Below, piece after piece: positions 28,812 through 36,700 of a stretch of DNA of 64,000 bases. This stretch comes from Aminobacter sp. HY435. Its GTDB lineage: Bacteria; Pseudomonadota; Alphaproteobacteria; Rhizobiales; Rhizobiaceae. Under the pieces are notes generated by a model that saw only the letters and a list, made by a program, of their open reading frames with translations, was not told the origin of the DNA and searched no databases. The translations under genes and the position numbers were made by a program. The DNA lies in the NCBI RefSeq assembly GCF_027568395.1, contig NZ_JANKZL010000004.1:186001-250000 (forward strand). Direction: 5' to 3'. Every line of letters begins with the position of its first letter. The first letter of the stretch is position 1.

Positions 28812-28912
28812 AGAGCGTTTTCACTTTCCTTCGGATCTCGAAAACGCTCCACCTCCTTGTCTTGACGCAATTCCGAACGGAAAACCGCGTTACCTTTTCC
28901 TGGAATTGCTCC
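28812..28912. repeat. ~100-bp interspersed repeat, copy 2 (inverted orientation)
   Basis: This is the reverse-complement version of the element at 1385-1490, sharing GACGCAATTCCGAACGGAAA, ACCGCGTTACCTTTTCCTGG and AATTGCTC. It lies between the convergent deacylase and TetR genes and ends 13 bp from the TetR stop. Its inner hairpins could act as a bidirectional terminator. Confidence 0.75.
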
Positions 28913-28925
28913 AGAATGAAAAAGG

Positions 28926-29621
28926 TCATCTTGGCGAGAGGCCGTCGAGCAGGAAGCCGAGCCCCTTCTGGAAGGTGCCGTCCCATTCGTCGTCCAACAG
29001 CAGCCGGGAGCGTTCGATTGTCGGATAGCGCTCGCGGAGACGTGTTAGGCGCTGCTGCGCTTCGGCCCGGTCGTCGTCCGAGCGGTCAAAGCTCGCCCGG
29101 GTGATGGTGGAGCCCATGACATGGTTCCAGAGCGACCATATCGCAACGTTTATGTCTGCATCCGCCACACCGGCCCCGGACAAGGTCTTGCTCAGCAACT
29201 CCAGGCGACTGAGGATGTTCGGGCCGAGCGCCCGGCGCGGCAACAGCGATGCCGACCAGGGATGGCGCAGCATGCTGGCACGCCAGTCTTCGAGCATGTG
29301 GATGACATCTTCGCGCCAGTCTTGAGACCCACCGGCCTGCGGCGGTCCGCGATACTCGAGCACCGAGTCGAGCGCCAGATCAAACACATCCTCCTTGCTG
29401 TCGACGTGCCAATAGAGGCTCATCACCCCCGAGCCAAGACGATCGGCCAGTCTGCGCATGGTCAATCCGTCCACCCCCTGGGCGTCCAGCAATTCCACCG
29501 CCGTCGACACGATACGGTCCAGAGAGAGGGGCGGTTCGCTGCGCTGCTCACGCACCGTCCGGGATAGCGCACTTGTCGGTTGAGCGCGTTTGCTTCGGGC
29601 GCCGCCACGCTTGGCTGCCAT
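28926..29621 (-). CDS. TetR/AcrR family transcriptional regulator
   Basis: This is a one-component repressor. The ATG at 29619-29621 follows CCAGCGAGGAAGACGA, a good ribosome binding site. The product is 231 residues. The N-terminal helix-turn-helix region reads LSLDRIVSTAVELLDAQG, VDGLTMRRLADRLGSGVMSL and YWHVDSKEDVFDLAL, typical of the subgroup with the TetR-like C-terminal ligand domain (PF02909 type). It is divergent from the RidA-like gene. The spacer holds two GTAC-N3-GTAC palindromes, so it probably represses both itself and the RidA-like gene. Confidence 0.92.
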   Translation of the reverse strand: MAAKRGGARSKRAQPTSALSRTVREQRSEPPLSLDRIVSTAVELLDAQGVDGLTMRRLADRLGSGVMSLYWHVDSKEDVFDLALDSVLEYRGPPQAGGSQDWREDVIHMLEDWRASMLRHPWSASLLPRRALGPNILSRLELLSKTLSGAGVADADINVAIWSLWNHVMGSTITRASFDRSDDDRAEAQQRLTRLRERYPTIERSRLLLDDEWDGTFQKGLGFLLDGLSPR

Positions 29622-29694
29622 TCGTCTTCCTCGCTGGTCGGAGCCCCGATTTTGGCAGGCAACGTCAGGATTGTCGATGCTGACCGATTGACTC

Positions 29695-29729
29695 GTACAA
29701 CGTACCACATCACTAATAGTACATGGTAC
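29695..29729. promoter_or_regulatory. Tandem GTAC-N3-GTAC palindromes, candidate TetR operators
   Basis: GTACAACGTAC (29695-29705) and GTACATGGTAC (29719-29729) have centres 24 bp apart. Larger inverted repeats link them: CTCGTAC (29692-29698) with GTACGAG (29726-29732), and CGTACCA (29701-29707) with TGGTACG (29724-29730). They lie between the divergent tetR and ridA-like genes, which is the expected place for an autoregulated TetR-type operator bound by two dimers. Confidence 0.65.
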
Positions 29730-29815
29730 GAGAAGTTTTTGGGCGATGGGCCAGGGTGCAATCGGCGGGCTGCGAACCTGGATTGCCCGCAGCCCCCCAG
29801 AACCGGGAGCAAATC

Positions 29816-30304
29816 ATGCCAGGCACAATCAAGCACTTGCTTATCGGAGGTCTCTTCATCATGACCATTGGCGGCCCAACCACGACGACAGCGACTGAGA
29901 ACGATCTCAAGCTGACCATCGTCAATCCGCGCAACCTCCACGACCCGTCGCCGAATGGCTACAGCACGGCGGTGATCGTGCCCGGCGGAGCCAGGCTGGC
30001 TTACATTTCAGGACAGGGCGGCCAGGACAGCACGGGAGTCCTGTCGCCCGACTTCGCCGTTCAGGTTAAGCAGGCCTACGCAAATTTGCGCACCGCGCTC
30101 GATGCCCTTGGCGCCCGGCCGGACCAGGTAGCCAAGCTCACGGTGTTCGTGGTCGATCACGATATGTCCAAGCTTGGGGTGTTGACCCAAAACGTCAAGG
30201 AAATGTTCGGCGAGGCCCTGCCCGCGCAGACACTTGTTCCTGTTCCCAAGCTTGCAGTTGACCCCATGCTTTTCGAGGTTGAAGCGGTGGTCGTGCTCGA
30301 CTAG
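29816..30304 (+). CDS. RidA (YjgF/YER057c/UK114)-like protein with N-terminal hydrophobic segment
   Basis: The ATG at 29816 (MPGTIKHLLIGGLFI) follows CCGGGAGCAAATC and gives 162 residues; canonical RidA has about 130. The extra N-terminus has a hydrophobic core (LLIGGLFIMTIGG) that may be a signal peptide. The Rid fold follows: VIVPGGARLAYISGQGGQD, QVKQAYANLRTALDALGA and VAKLTVFVVDHD. The region that reads PARS in enamine/imine-deaminating RidA reads LPAQT here, so the catalytic arginine seems to be missing. That suggests a non-deaminating Rid subgroup. It is divergent from the TetR gene and probably controlled by it. Its TAG stop is formed by the CTAG end of a dispersed repeat. Confidence 0.85.
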   Translation: MPGTIKHLLIGGLFIMTIGGPTTTTATENDLKLTIVNPRNLHDPSPNGYSTAVIVPGGARLAYISGQGGQDSTGVLSPDFAVQVKQAYANLRTALDALGARPDQVAKLTVFVVDHDMSKLGVLTQNVKEMFGEALPAQTLVPVPKLAVDPMLFEVEAVVVLD

Positions 30305-30402
30305 GCAATTCCAGGAAAGTGTGGTGCGGTTTTCCGTTCGGACTTGCGTCGAAACAGGAAGATAGAGCGTTTTCACTTTCCGAAGAAAGCGGAAGCGCTC
30401 CA
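30301..30402. repeat. ~100-bp interspersed repeat, copy 3
   Basis: It has the same orientation as the copy at 1385-1490 and shares CAATTCCAGGAAA, GGTTTTCCGTTCGGA, CTTGCGTC, AAACA and AGATAGAGCGTTTTC. Its left CTAG (30301-30304) contains the stop codon of the RidA-like gene. The right half forms a hairpin (GAGCGTTTTC ... GAAGCGCTC). Confidence 0.75.
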
Positions 30403-30486
30403 ACGAAGCGATGCCACAGGCGCGCTCAAGCTGAAATAGGCCCGAGCACGCCATCGCTGGCAGCGCGCTCACAATGGCGCAATTGC

Positions 30487-31806
30487 CTATGCCCCGTAGA
30501 CCAGCCGGTCCTGCCGCGCCCTGAGTTCAGCGATCTTCGAGCCGGGCTCGACCGCGGCATTGGCGTAGGTGATGAGTTCGCCCTTCCTGATCGGCGCGGT
30601 GACCGACCCACCCTGCAGCAGGCCGCAGGGAATCGCCTTGGCAGCACGCGCTTCGGGAGCCGTCATGATCCAGGCTCGGTAGGTGTACTCGCCAATGGCG
30701 TCGAGCCGGTCGCCCGGCTTGAGGTCTTTCTTGGCGACCGCGCAAACATCGGCCACCGGCCTGGCCAACGGCACCATGTCGGCCTTGCCGTAGAGCACGA
30801 CGCGCGCGCACGTCAGCGGCACCTCGAGCGAGGTCAGGTGATAGGGCCGGTGGAAAGTGAAGTACGGGCCGTGGCCCATCTTGAGGTCTTCCATGCGCTC
30901 CGAGATGCGCGGATGCGACATGTCGGCAATGACGAACACGCCAGGCGCGACGCCCTTGCCGATGGTGTAGTCGACGACGCCGACCCGCGACAGCACGCCG
31001 CCATCCTTTTCCGGGACCAGTACCTTGGAGAGCTCGGACAAGGTCGCGGCCGGACCGTGCATGCCCGCCTTGTCGGGCACGAGCCCGGTAGCGTTGGCGA
31101 TCGCCGCCATCTCGACCATGGTCTTCGAGCCGTCGACGAACTCGACCAGCATGCGCTTGTTCATGTTGCGGCGGGCCGCTTCCTCGGCATAGTCGTCCGG
31201 GATGGCGTCGATGTTGAGCGGGTTGTTCTTGCCCTTGCCGGCGGCAACGACGGTGTGACCCATCGCCGAGACGAATTCGATCAATTCCATGCACGACGAC
31301 GGCTCGTCACCGGCGCCGAGCGAATAGGTGACGCCGAGCCGGTCGGCCTCGCTCTTGAGATAGGCGCCGATGGTGACGTCGGCCTCGACGTTCATCATCA
31401 CAAGATGCTTGCCGTGCTCCATGGCGCGCAGGCCGATCTCGGCGCCAACGGCCGGCACGCCGGTCGCATCGATGACGACGTCGATCTGGCCGCTGTTGAG
31501 GATCAGGTCGGCGTCGCTGGTGACGGCGATCTTCCTCGCCTCGATGGCGGCGTTCAGCGCCGAAGCGCTGGACACTTCGCGTGCGTGCCCGCCCTCCTGG
31601 TAGGCGATGTCGGCAGCCTTCAGTGCCACCTCGGGATGAAGCTCGGAAATCGCGCCGATCTCGACGCCGGGCATGTGCGCCACGCGCGTGACGATGTCGG
31701 TGCCCATCTCGCCGCACCCGACCAGGCCGATGCGGATCGGCTTGCCCGATTTCTCCCGCTCGATGAGGTCGCGCGTCAGGCCGACCGGTGCCACGTTGAT
31801 CGTCAT
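30487..31806 (-). CDS. NAD(P)-binding oxidoreductase with C-terminal SAF domain (homoserine dehydrogenase-like)
   Basis: This protein combines a homoserine-dehydrogenase-like Rossmann domain with a SAF domain. I prefer the ATG at 31804-31806 (MTINVAPVGLTRDL), which follows AAAGGATCGATCA; a start at 31845 would add 13 residues. The product is 439 residues. The nucleotide-binding loop is RIGLVGCGEMGTDIV, and DVVIDATGVPAVGAEIG continues the Rossmann fold. The C-terminal SAF-like part runs from LKPGDRLDAIGEYTYR to ELITYANAAVEPG. Such fusions occur in rhizobial carbohydrate-acid catabolic clusters, but the reaction of this one is not known to me. Confidence 0.85.
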   Translation of the reverse strand: MTINVAPVGLTRDLIEREKSGKPIRIGLVGCGEMGTDIVTRVAHMPGVEIGAISELHPEVALKAADIAYQEGGHAREVSSASALNAAIEARKIAVTSDADLILNSGQIDVVIDATGVPAVGAEIGLRAMEHGKHLVMMNVEADVTIGAYLKSEADRLGVTYSLGAGDEPSSCMELIEFVSAMGHTVVAAGKGKNNPLNIDAIPDDYAEEAARRNMNKRMLVEFVDGSKTMVEMAAIANATGLVPDKAGMHGPAATLSELSKVLVPEKDGGVLSRVGVVDYTIGKGVAPGVFVIADMSHPRISERMEDLKMGHGPYFTFHRPYHLTSLEVPLTCARVVLYGKADMVPLARPVADVCAVAKKDLKPGDRLDAIGEYTYRAWIMTAPEARAAKAIPCGLLQGGSVTAPIRKGELITYANAAVEPGSKIAELRARQDRLVYGA

Positions 31807-32127
31807 TGATCGATCCTTTCGAGTAAGCAATGCGCGTGTAGTCAACGTTCGACGGGTATTGAATTATCGCCTGCTGTCAACACCAATGTCCGAACCGGAA
31901 TGCGCCTTCGCCAGCGGTTTGTCAGTAGTAGTCGGGCAATAATCTGTTCGCGATGCATCGGAACGGCTAGAATAGACTGCCTTTGGCCCACGCCCCTGGT
32001 TTGTCCGGACCAAGGGCCAATCGGCGGCCACTGAAAAGCACGCCGGGCGAGAACAGTCGATTTTTGAATGCGATAGCAGCCGATCCGGATTCTGCTTGTG
32101 AAGATCGGCCCTCGTGGGAGGAGAACG
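31807..32127. other. Intergenic region between divergent SAF-oxidoreductase and propeller genes
   Basis: These 321 nt must contain two promoters. The only structure I see is an imperfect stem: TTGGCCC (31983-31989) with GGGCCAA (32014-32020), enclosing the near-palindrome TTGTCCGGACCAA. The ribosome binding site GGGAGGAG sits at 32116-32123. No convincing ORF is present. Confidence 0.4.
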
Positions 32128-33210
32128 ATGGCGAAGCAAGTGCTGGTGCTTCTTGGCACCAAGAAGGGCGCCTTCATTGCCCAGAGCGACACGGCAAGGC
32201 GAAGCTGGAAGCTGCGCGGGCCGTACTGCGAAACATGGCCGATGAACCATCTCGTCGCGAACCCGGCGACAGGCACCATTTGGGGCGCCGGCGGCAACGA
32301 ATGGTTCGGTCCGGCGGTATGGAAATCGACAGATCTCGGCGAGACCTGGACGCATTCCAGCAATGGCCTCGCCTATGCCGAAGGCGAGGAGCCGATCAAG
32401 GCGGTGTGGAGCCTCGGCAGCGCCAACGGCAGTCTATATGCCGGCGTCCAGCCCGCCGGACTGTTCCGCTCGGATGATGCGGGCGAAAGCTGGCAACATG
32501 TCGAAAACCTGCAGAAGCACCCCTCCCGTCCGCACTGGAATCCCGGCGGCGCCGGCCTGATCCTGCATTCCCTGGTCATCGATCCCAACGATCACGGCCG
32601 CATCTGGATCGGCATTTCGGCGGCCGGCGTGTTCTACACCGGCGACGGCGGCAAGACCTGGGAGCCGCGCAACCTCGGCACCCGCGCCGACTTCCTGCCG
32701 GAAGGCGAGAACTACCCGGAATTCGGCCAATGCGTGCACAACATCGTCATGGCGCCTGATATGCCCGACCGCCTTTACCAGCAGAACCACTGCGGCATGT
32801 ACCGCTCCGACGACGGCGGCAAGCGCTGGATCAGCATCGAAAAGGGGCTGCCCTCGACCTTCGGCTTTCCGGCCGCAACCCACCCGCGCGATCCGGAGAC
32901 GCTGTATCTGGTACCGCTCAACGGCGACAGCGCCGGCCGTTTCGTTCCCGACGCCAAGGCCGCCGTGTGGCGCACCCGCGACGGAGGCAGCAACTGGCAG
33001 GCAATGCGCAACGGCCTGCCGCAGGAAAACGCCTATATCGGCGTGCTGCGCCAGGCGATGGCCACCGACCGGCTGGACCCCGCAGGCGTCTATTTCGGCA
33101 CAAGCTCCGGCGCCCTCTTCGCCAGCGCCGACGAGGGCGAGAACTGGACCAACATCGCCCAGCATCTGCCTCCGATCCTGTCTGTCGAAACGCTTGTCGT
33201 CGACAGCTGA
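32128..33210 (+). CDS. Asp-box (BNR) beta-propeller, exo-alpha-sialidase/VPS10-like protein
   Basis: The ATG at 32128 follows GGGAGGAGAACG and begins MAKQVLVLLGTKKGAFI. The product is 360 residues with no signal peptide, so it is likely cytoplasmic. Six Asp-box motifs are visible: STDLGETW, SDDAGESW, TGDGGKTW, SDDGGKRW, TRDGGSNW and SADEGENW. They mark the blades of a propeller related to sialidase and photosystem stability factor folds. Sialidase activity is not implied, since Asp-boxes are structural. The MoaD/ThiS-like gene starts 9 bp downstream, so the two form a tight pair. The function is unknown. Confidence 0.88.
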   Translation: MAKQVLVLLGTKKGAFIAQSDTARRSWKLRGPYCETWPMNHLVANPATGTIWGAGGNEWFGPAVWKSTDLGETWTHSSNGLAYAEGEEPIKAVWSLGSANGSLYAGVQPAGLFRSDDAGESWQHVENLQKHPSRPHWNPGGAGLILHSLVIDPNDHGRIWIGISAAGVFYTGDGGKTWEPRNLGTRADFLPEGENYPEFGQCVHNIVMAPDMPDRLYQQNHCGMYRSDDGGKRWISIEKGLPSTFGFPAATHPRDPETLYLVPLNGDSAGRFVPDAKAAVWRTRDGGSNWQAMRNGLPQENAYIGVLRQAMATDRLDPAGVYFGTSSGALFASADEGENWTNIAQHLPPILSVETLVVDS

Positions 33211-33219
33211 GGCCGGGAC

Positions 33220-33531
33220 ATGGACAACAGCCTCGCCCCTGACAGCTCCCTGGCGGCAGCGCTGACGACAGTCGTGGTGCGCCTGCCGGCCGTGCTGGTC
33301 GACCTGTTTCCCGGCGCCCCCAGACGCATCGAGGTGCCTGCCTCGACGGTGCGCGATGTGGTTGCCGAGCTCGACAGGCGTTGGCCCGGCATGCGCGACC
33401 GCATCTGCGACAGCCGCCCCGCCATCCGCAAGCACATGAACGTGTTCGTCGAGGGCGAGCGCGCGACCTTGGCGACGCCGCTCGAACCCGGCGTCGAGAT
33501 CTTCATCCTGACCGCGATCAGCGGCGGATAG
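33220..33531 (+). CDS. MoaD/ThiS family ubiquitin-like protein
   Basis: The product is a 103-residue beta-grasp protein. It has VVVRLPAVLVDLFPG near the start, ASTVRDVVAELDRRWPGM in the middle, and ends EIFILTAISGG. The C-terminal di-glycine is the site that E1-like enzymes adenylate or thiocarboxylate in MoaD, ThiS and related sulfur carriers. No molybdopterin or thiamine gene is nearby, and it directly follows the Asp-box propeller gene. It is therefore more likely a sulfur carrier or protein modifier dedicated to an unknown process than housekeeping MoaD. Confidence 0.85.
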   Translation: MDNSLAPDSSLAAALTTVVVRLPAVLVDLFPGAPRRIEVPASTVRDVVAELDRRWPGMRDRICDSRPAIRKHMNVFVEGERATLATPLEPGVEIFILTAISGG

Positions 33532-33727
33532 GACGACTTCTCAACTGGAGACCGTGGTCCGCCCGCAAGACCGTGGAAAACCTGGAAAACGATGGCTTGC
33601 ACCAACCCGCCGGCGTGCAGCTGCAGCGATCGAATGCCCATCTCCTGTTGTCTTGGGTAGGATCGCCCTCCAGGCGCTGGCAGCGAACCCGAGCCTGTAT
33701 ATTCATTCAACTTGTCTCGAGGCATCA

Positions 33728-33752
33728 GGTGCGAGCCGTGTTGGCTCGCACC
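33728..33752. terminator. Perfect hairpin between convergent moaD-like and giant adhesin genes
   Basis: GGTGCGAGCC (33728-33737) and GGCTCGCACC (33743-33752) are exact 10-bp arms around a 5-nt loop, 22 bp from the giant gene's stop. Neither side has a strong T-run, but position and symmetry suit a bidirectional terminator. The rest of the 242-nt gap (33532-33773) shows no gene. Confidence 0.65.
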
Positions 33753-33773
33753 TTGCTGCGACAGGTAGTCTAA

Positions 33774-36700
33774 TCAATAGAACGCGATGTCATCGTCGGT
33801 GCCCCGCCCTGCGACGAAGCTGTTCGTCTTGTTGTCGAACAGCAGCACGTCAAGATCGAACAAGGGGTCGACCTCTTCCTGTTCGCCGACCCGCAGCACG
33901 ATATTTCCGCTGCGGATTCCAGCGATAATGTCCTTCGGCGATCGTGTATCAAAGGCCAGCGCCTGAAGCGGCGAAAGGCCAGCCGGCGCCGAACGCGGCA
34001 CATCCTGATGCGTCAGGGAAGCCGGGTCGGCCCCTTTCACAAAATTGCGATCCACCTTCGAAGCCCAGACCAACTGCTGGGTAATGGAACTGACATTGCG
34101 CGATGTCGTCGACATGCCCGCTGCGGGCGCAGGAGTTGCCCCCACCCTGACGATATTCGTGGCGCTCGGATTGAGCGCCCCGACAGCGTTGGCGACATGC
34201 ACGCCAATGCCTCCAGTCAAAGGACTTATCCACGACCTGCCAAGTACCATGCTGCTGGACGAGGCATCGAGCGTCTGCCGGACGATATCCTGCCCGCCAC
34301 CCGCTTCCAACTTGTCACGCAAGCGATCAAAACCATGAAGGTTGATGCCCAGGCCGCCATTGACCGTGTCGTAGCCGGCGCCACCCGAAAGCTGGTCGTT
34401 GCCTGCAAGGCCTTCGATATAGTCGTCGCCCAGCAAGCCGTAGAGGATATCGTCGCCAAGCTCGCCAGAAAGCCGGTCCGCGTCCACCTTGAACAGCGAA
34501 ACCCGCGTGACGTCGCTCGATGCAGGACCATGCAGGAAGCCATGCATGCCGAAGTTGTAGACGTAGCGCAGCGTTGCCGTCAGCGTGGCGCCAGTCTCTC
34601 CGACCGGCAATACGCGCATCTTTTCTATCATGCCCGCCTGGCCGGTGGGATCGACGACCGGCAAGATCGCTGCCATGTCGCCGAACACGATATCATTTCC
34701 CTTGCCGCCGTAAATTTGATCACTGTTGAGCACAATGAAATCAAGCGCGGGACGCTGCGACTGGCGTGGATCGCCGCTGTCGAGGAGCCAGGCGTTGACC
34801 GAACCGTTGCTCGACCAGTCCTTTGTCCCGGCTGCGGCGAGCCTGGACTGAACACCCCACGCTTCAGCCCTGGCGGACGCGCCACCGATGTTGCCCAGAT
34901 AGAGCCGGTCGATGACCCTGAAGAACGCATCCTGCAAGCCGTCAGCGATGCTTGCCTGACTGGCCGATGTATGGCCGATACCCATCATCGGTTGCTCGAT
35001 CAGTCCGACGTCGCCAATCAGCACGTCGCCATCCTGATTGCCGTAGATTTGGTCATTGCCGATGCTCAGGCCATAGCCCAATCCGTTGCCAAACAGCCAG
35101 TCTCCAGCCTTGTTGACCGTAGCGTCGATTGCATGATCACGCGCGATGTGCGCCAAAAGGCCCGAGGTGCGGCTCTGATCCTGCGTTGCAAGCGCAGCAT
35201 TGATGGCTGCAAGCTCGGCCGCGGTCAGGCTTGCAGGCTTGGCAGCCGTTGCCGACGTGACCAGCGGTATGTTGACCAGGCCGTGGTCACCCACCACCAG
35301 ATCGGATCCGCTGCCCGCACCGATCGTATCGTTACCCAGCACAAGGCGATGGGTAGCTGTGCGCAGAACTTTCTGGCCCGCGACATATGTTGCTCCACCC
35401 GGATTGGTCTTGGTCCCGAAATCGAGCACGACCTTTTCGCCTGCGGCGTGCGCCGAATAGGCGGCGTCGGCTACAACTGTCTGGAAGTCCATAAGCCAGT
35501 TGTGGAGCTTGAGGGCGGCAGCTGTTGAGTTGGCGGCCATCAGGACCATCTGGCTCGCCGGAACGATAAGGGTACCGGTATCGCCAAAGATCGTGTCGTC
35601 GCCGCCGTCTCCGTAGATGAGATCATTCCCGATTGCGACGTTGATTACCGCGGCGCCCGGCTGAGCATTCAGGGCATTCTGGGCGAAGCCCAGCGATGAG
35701 AAATCTATCAGCATGTCCCTGAGCGACACCGAAAGGCCGGCAATCTCCTTGTCGATGACCGAAAGACCGGTTTCGGCGATGGCCGTGATCCTGCCGTCGT
35801 CGCCGAAGATGGTATCCCTGCCTTCGCCTCCGAAGATGGTGTCGCTGCCGTAGGCAAGATCGCCAATCCGCGTCACGTCGCCAATCAAGGAAGCGAACAC
35901 CGAAACACGCTGATTTCCGGGCATGACTATCTGGTTCTTGGCGGAAAATTCGCCAAGGAAACCCGCCGCAGTCGGATAAATTTCGATCTGTGGCATTGTT
36001 GCCGTCAGCTCTGATGGCAGCAGATTTGCAGCCGGCACGATCAACTCGCCACCAAACGGAATCGTGACATTGATTCCTTGAACCGCACCGATGATGCGGA
36101 ACGCATTGACGATCTTCGGCAGGTCGGTGTTGAAGCCGCTGATGTTGGACGCACGGTCGCCGAAGATCGTATCGTCGCCGTTTCCACCCGCCAGCGTATC
36201 ATTGCCACGCTGCCCGAAGATGACGTCATTGCCGTCATTTCCGACGATGTAGTCGTTGTAGGCAACCTCAAGGTCGAGCCCGACCGCCTGGGTGTTCCAT
36301 GTACCCGACCCCGACAGCACGTTCGCACCGTTGGCACCGGTGACACCGCCAAGCAGCATGACGTCAGGAGACAACAGCTGTGCCGCCAGACCGTTGCGGG
36401 TGATCGTCTTGTTCGAACTGAGCGCCACCATGCCGGTGATTGTCGCTACCTCCTCCAGCACGACGTCGCGATGCCAACTGCCATCGCTATTGAGCACGGC
36501 GCTGCCGTCGGCGTTGAAGGCGCGCAGGATCTGGCCGGCGTCGCCAAGGAGAATGTCGTTGCCAGCACCACCATCAATGGTGTCCGCACCAAGCCCACCG
36601 ACGATCTCGTCGATGCCCGCATCACCGTACAACTTGTCGTCGCCGCGCTGGCCGAAAATGCGGTCGTCACCTGCCTTGCCCCAGATAGAGTCAGCGCCCC

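Noticed and set aside
32128-33210. Active sialidase
   Set aside because: Only Asp-boxes are visible; the catalytic arginine triad and a signal peptide are not evident, so an enzymatic call is not supported.
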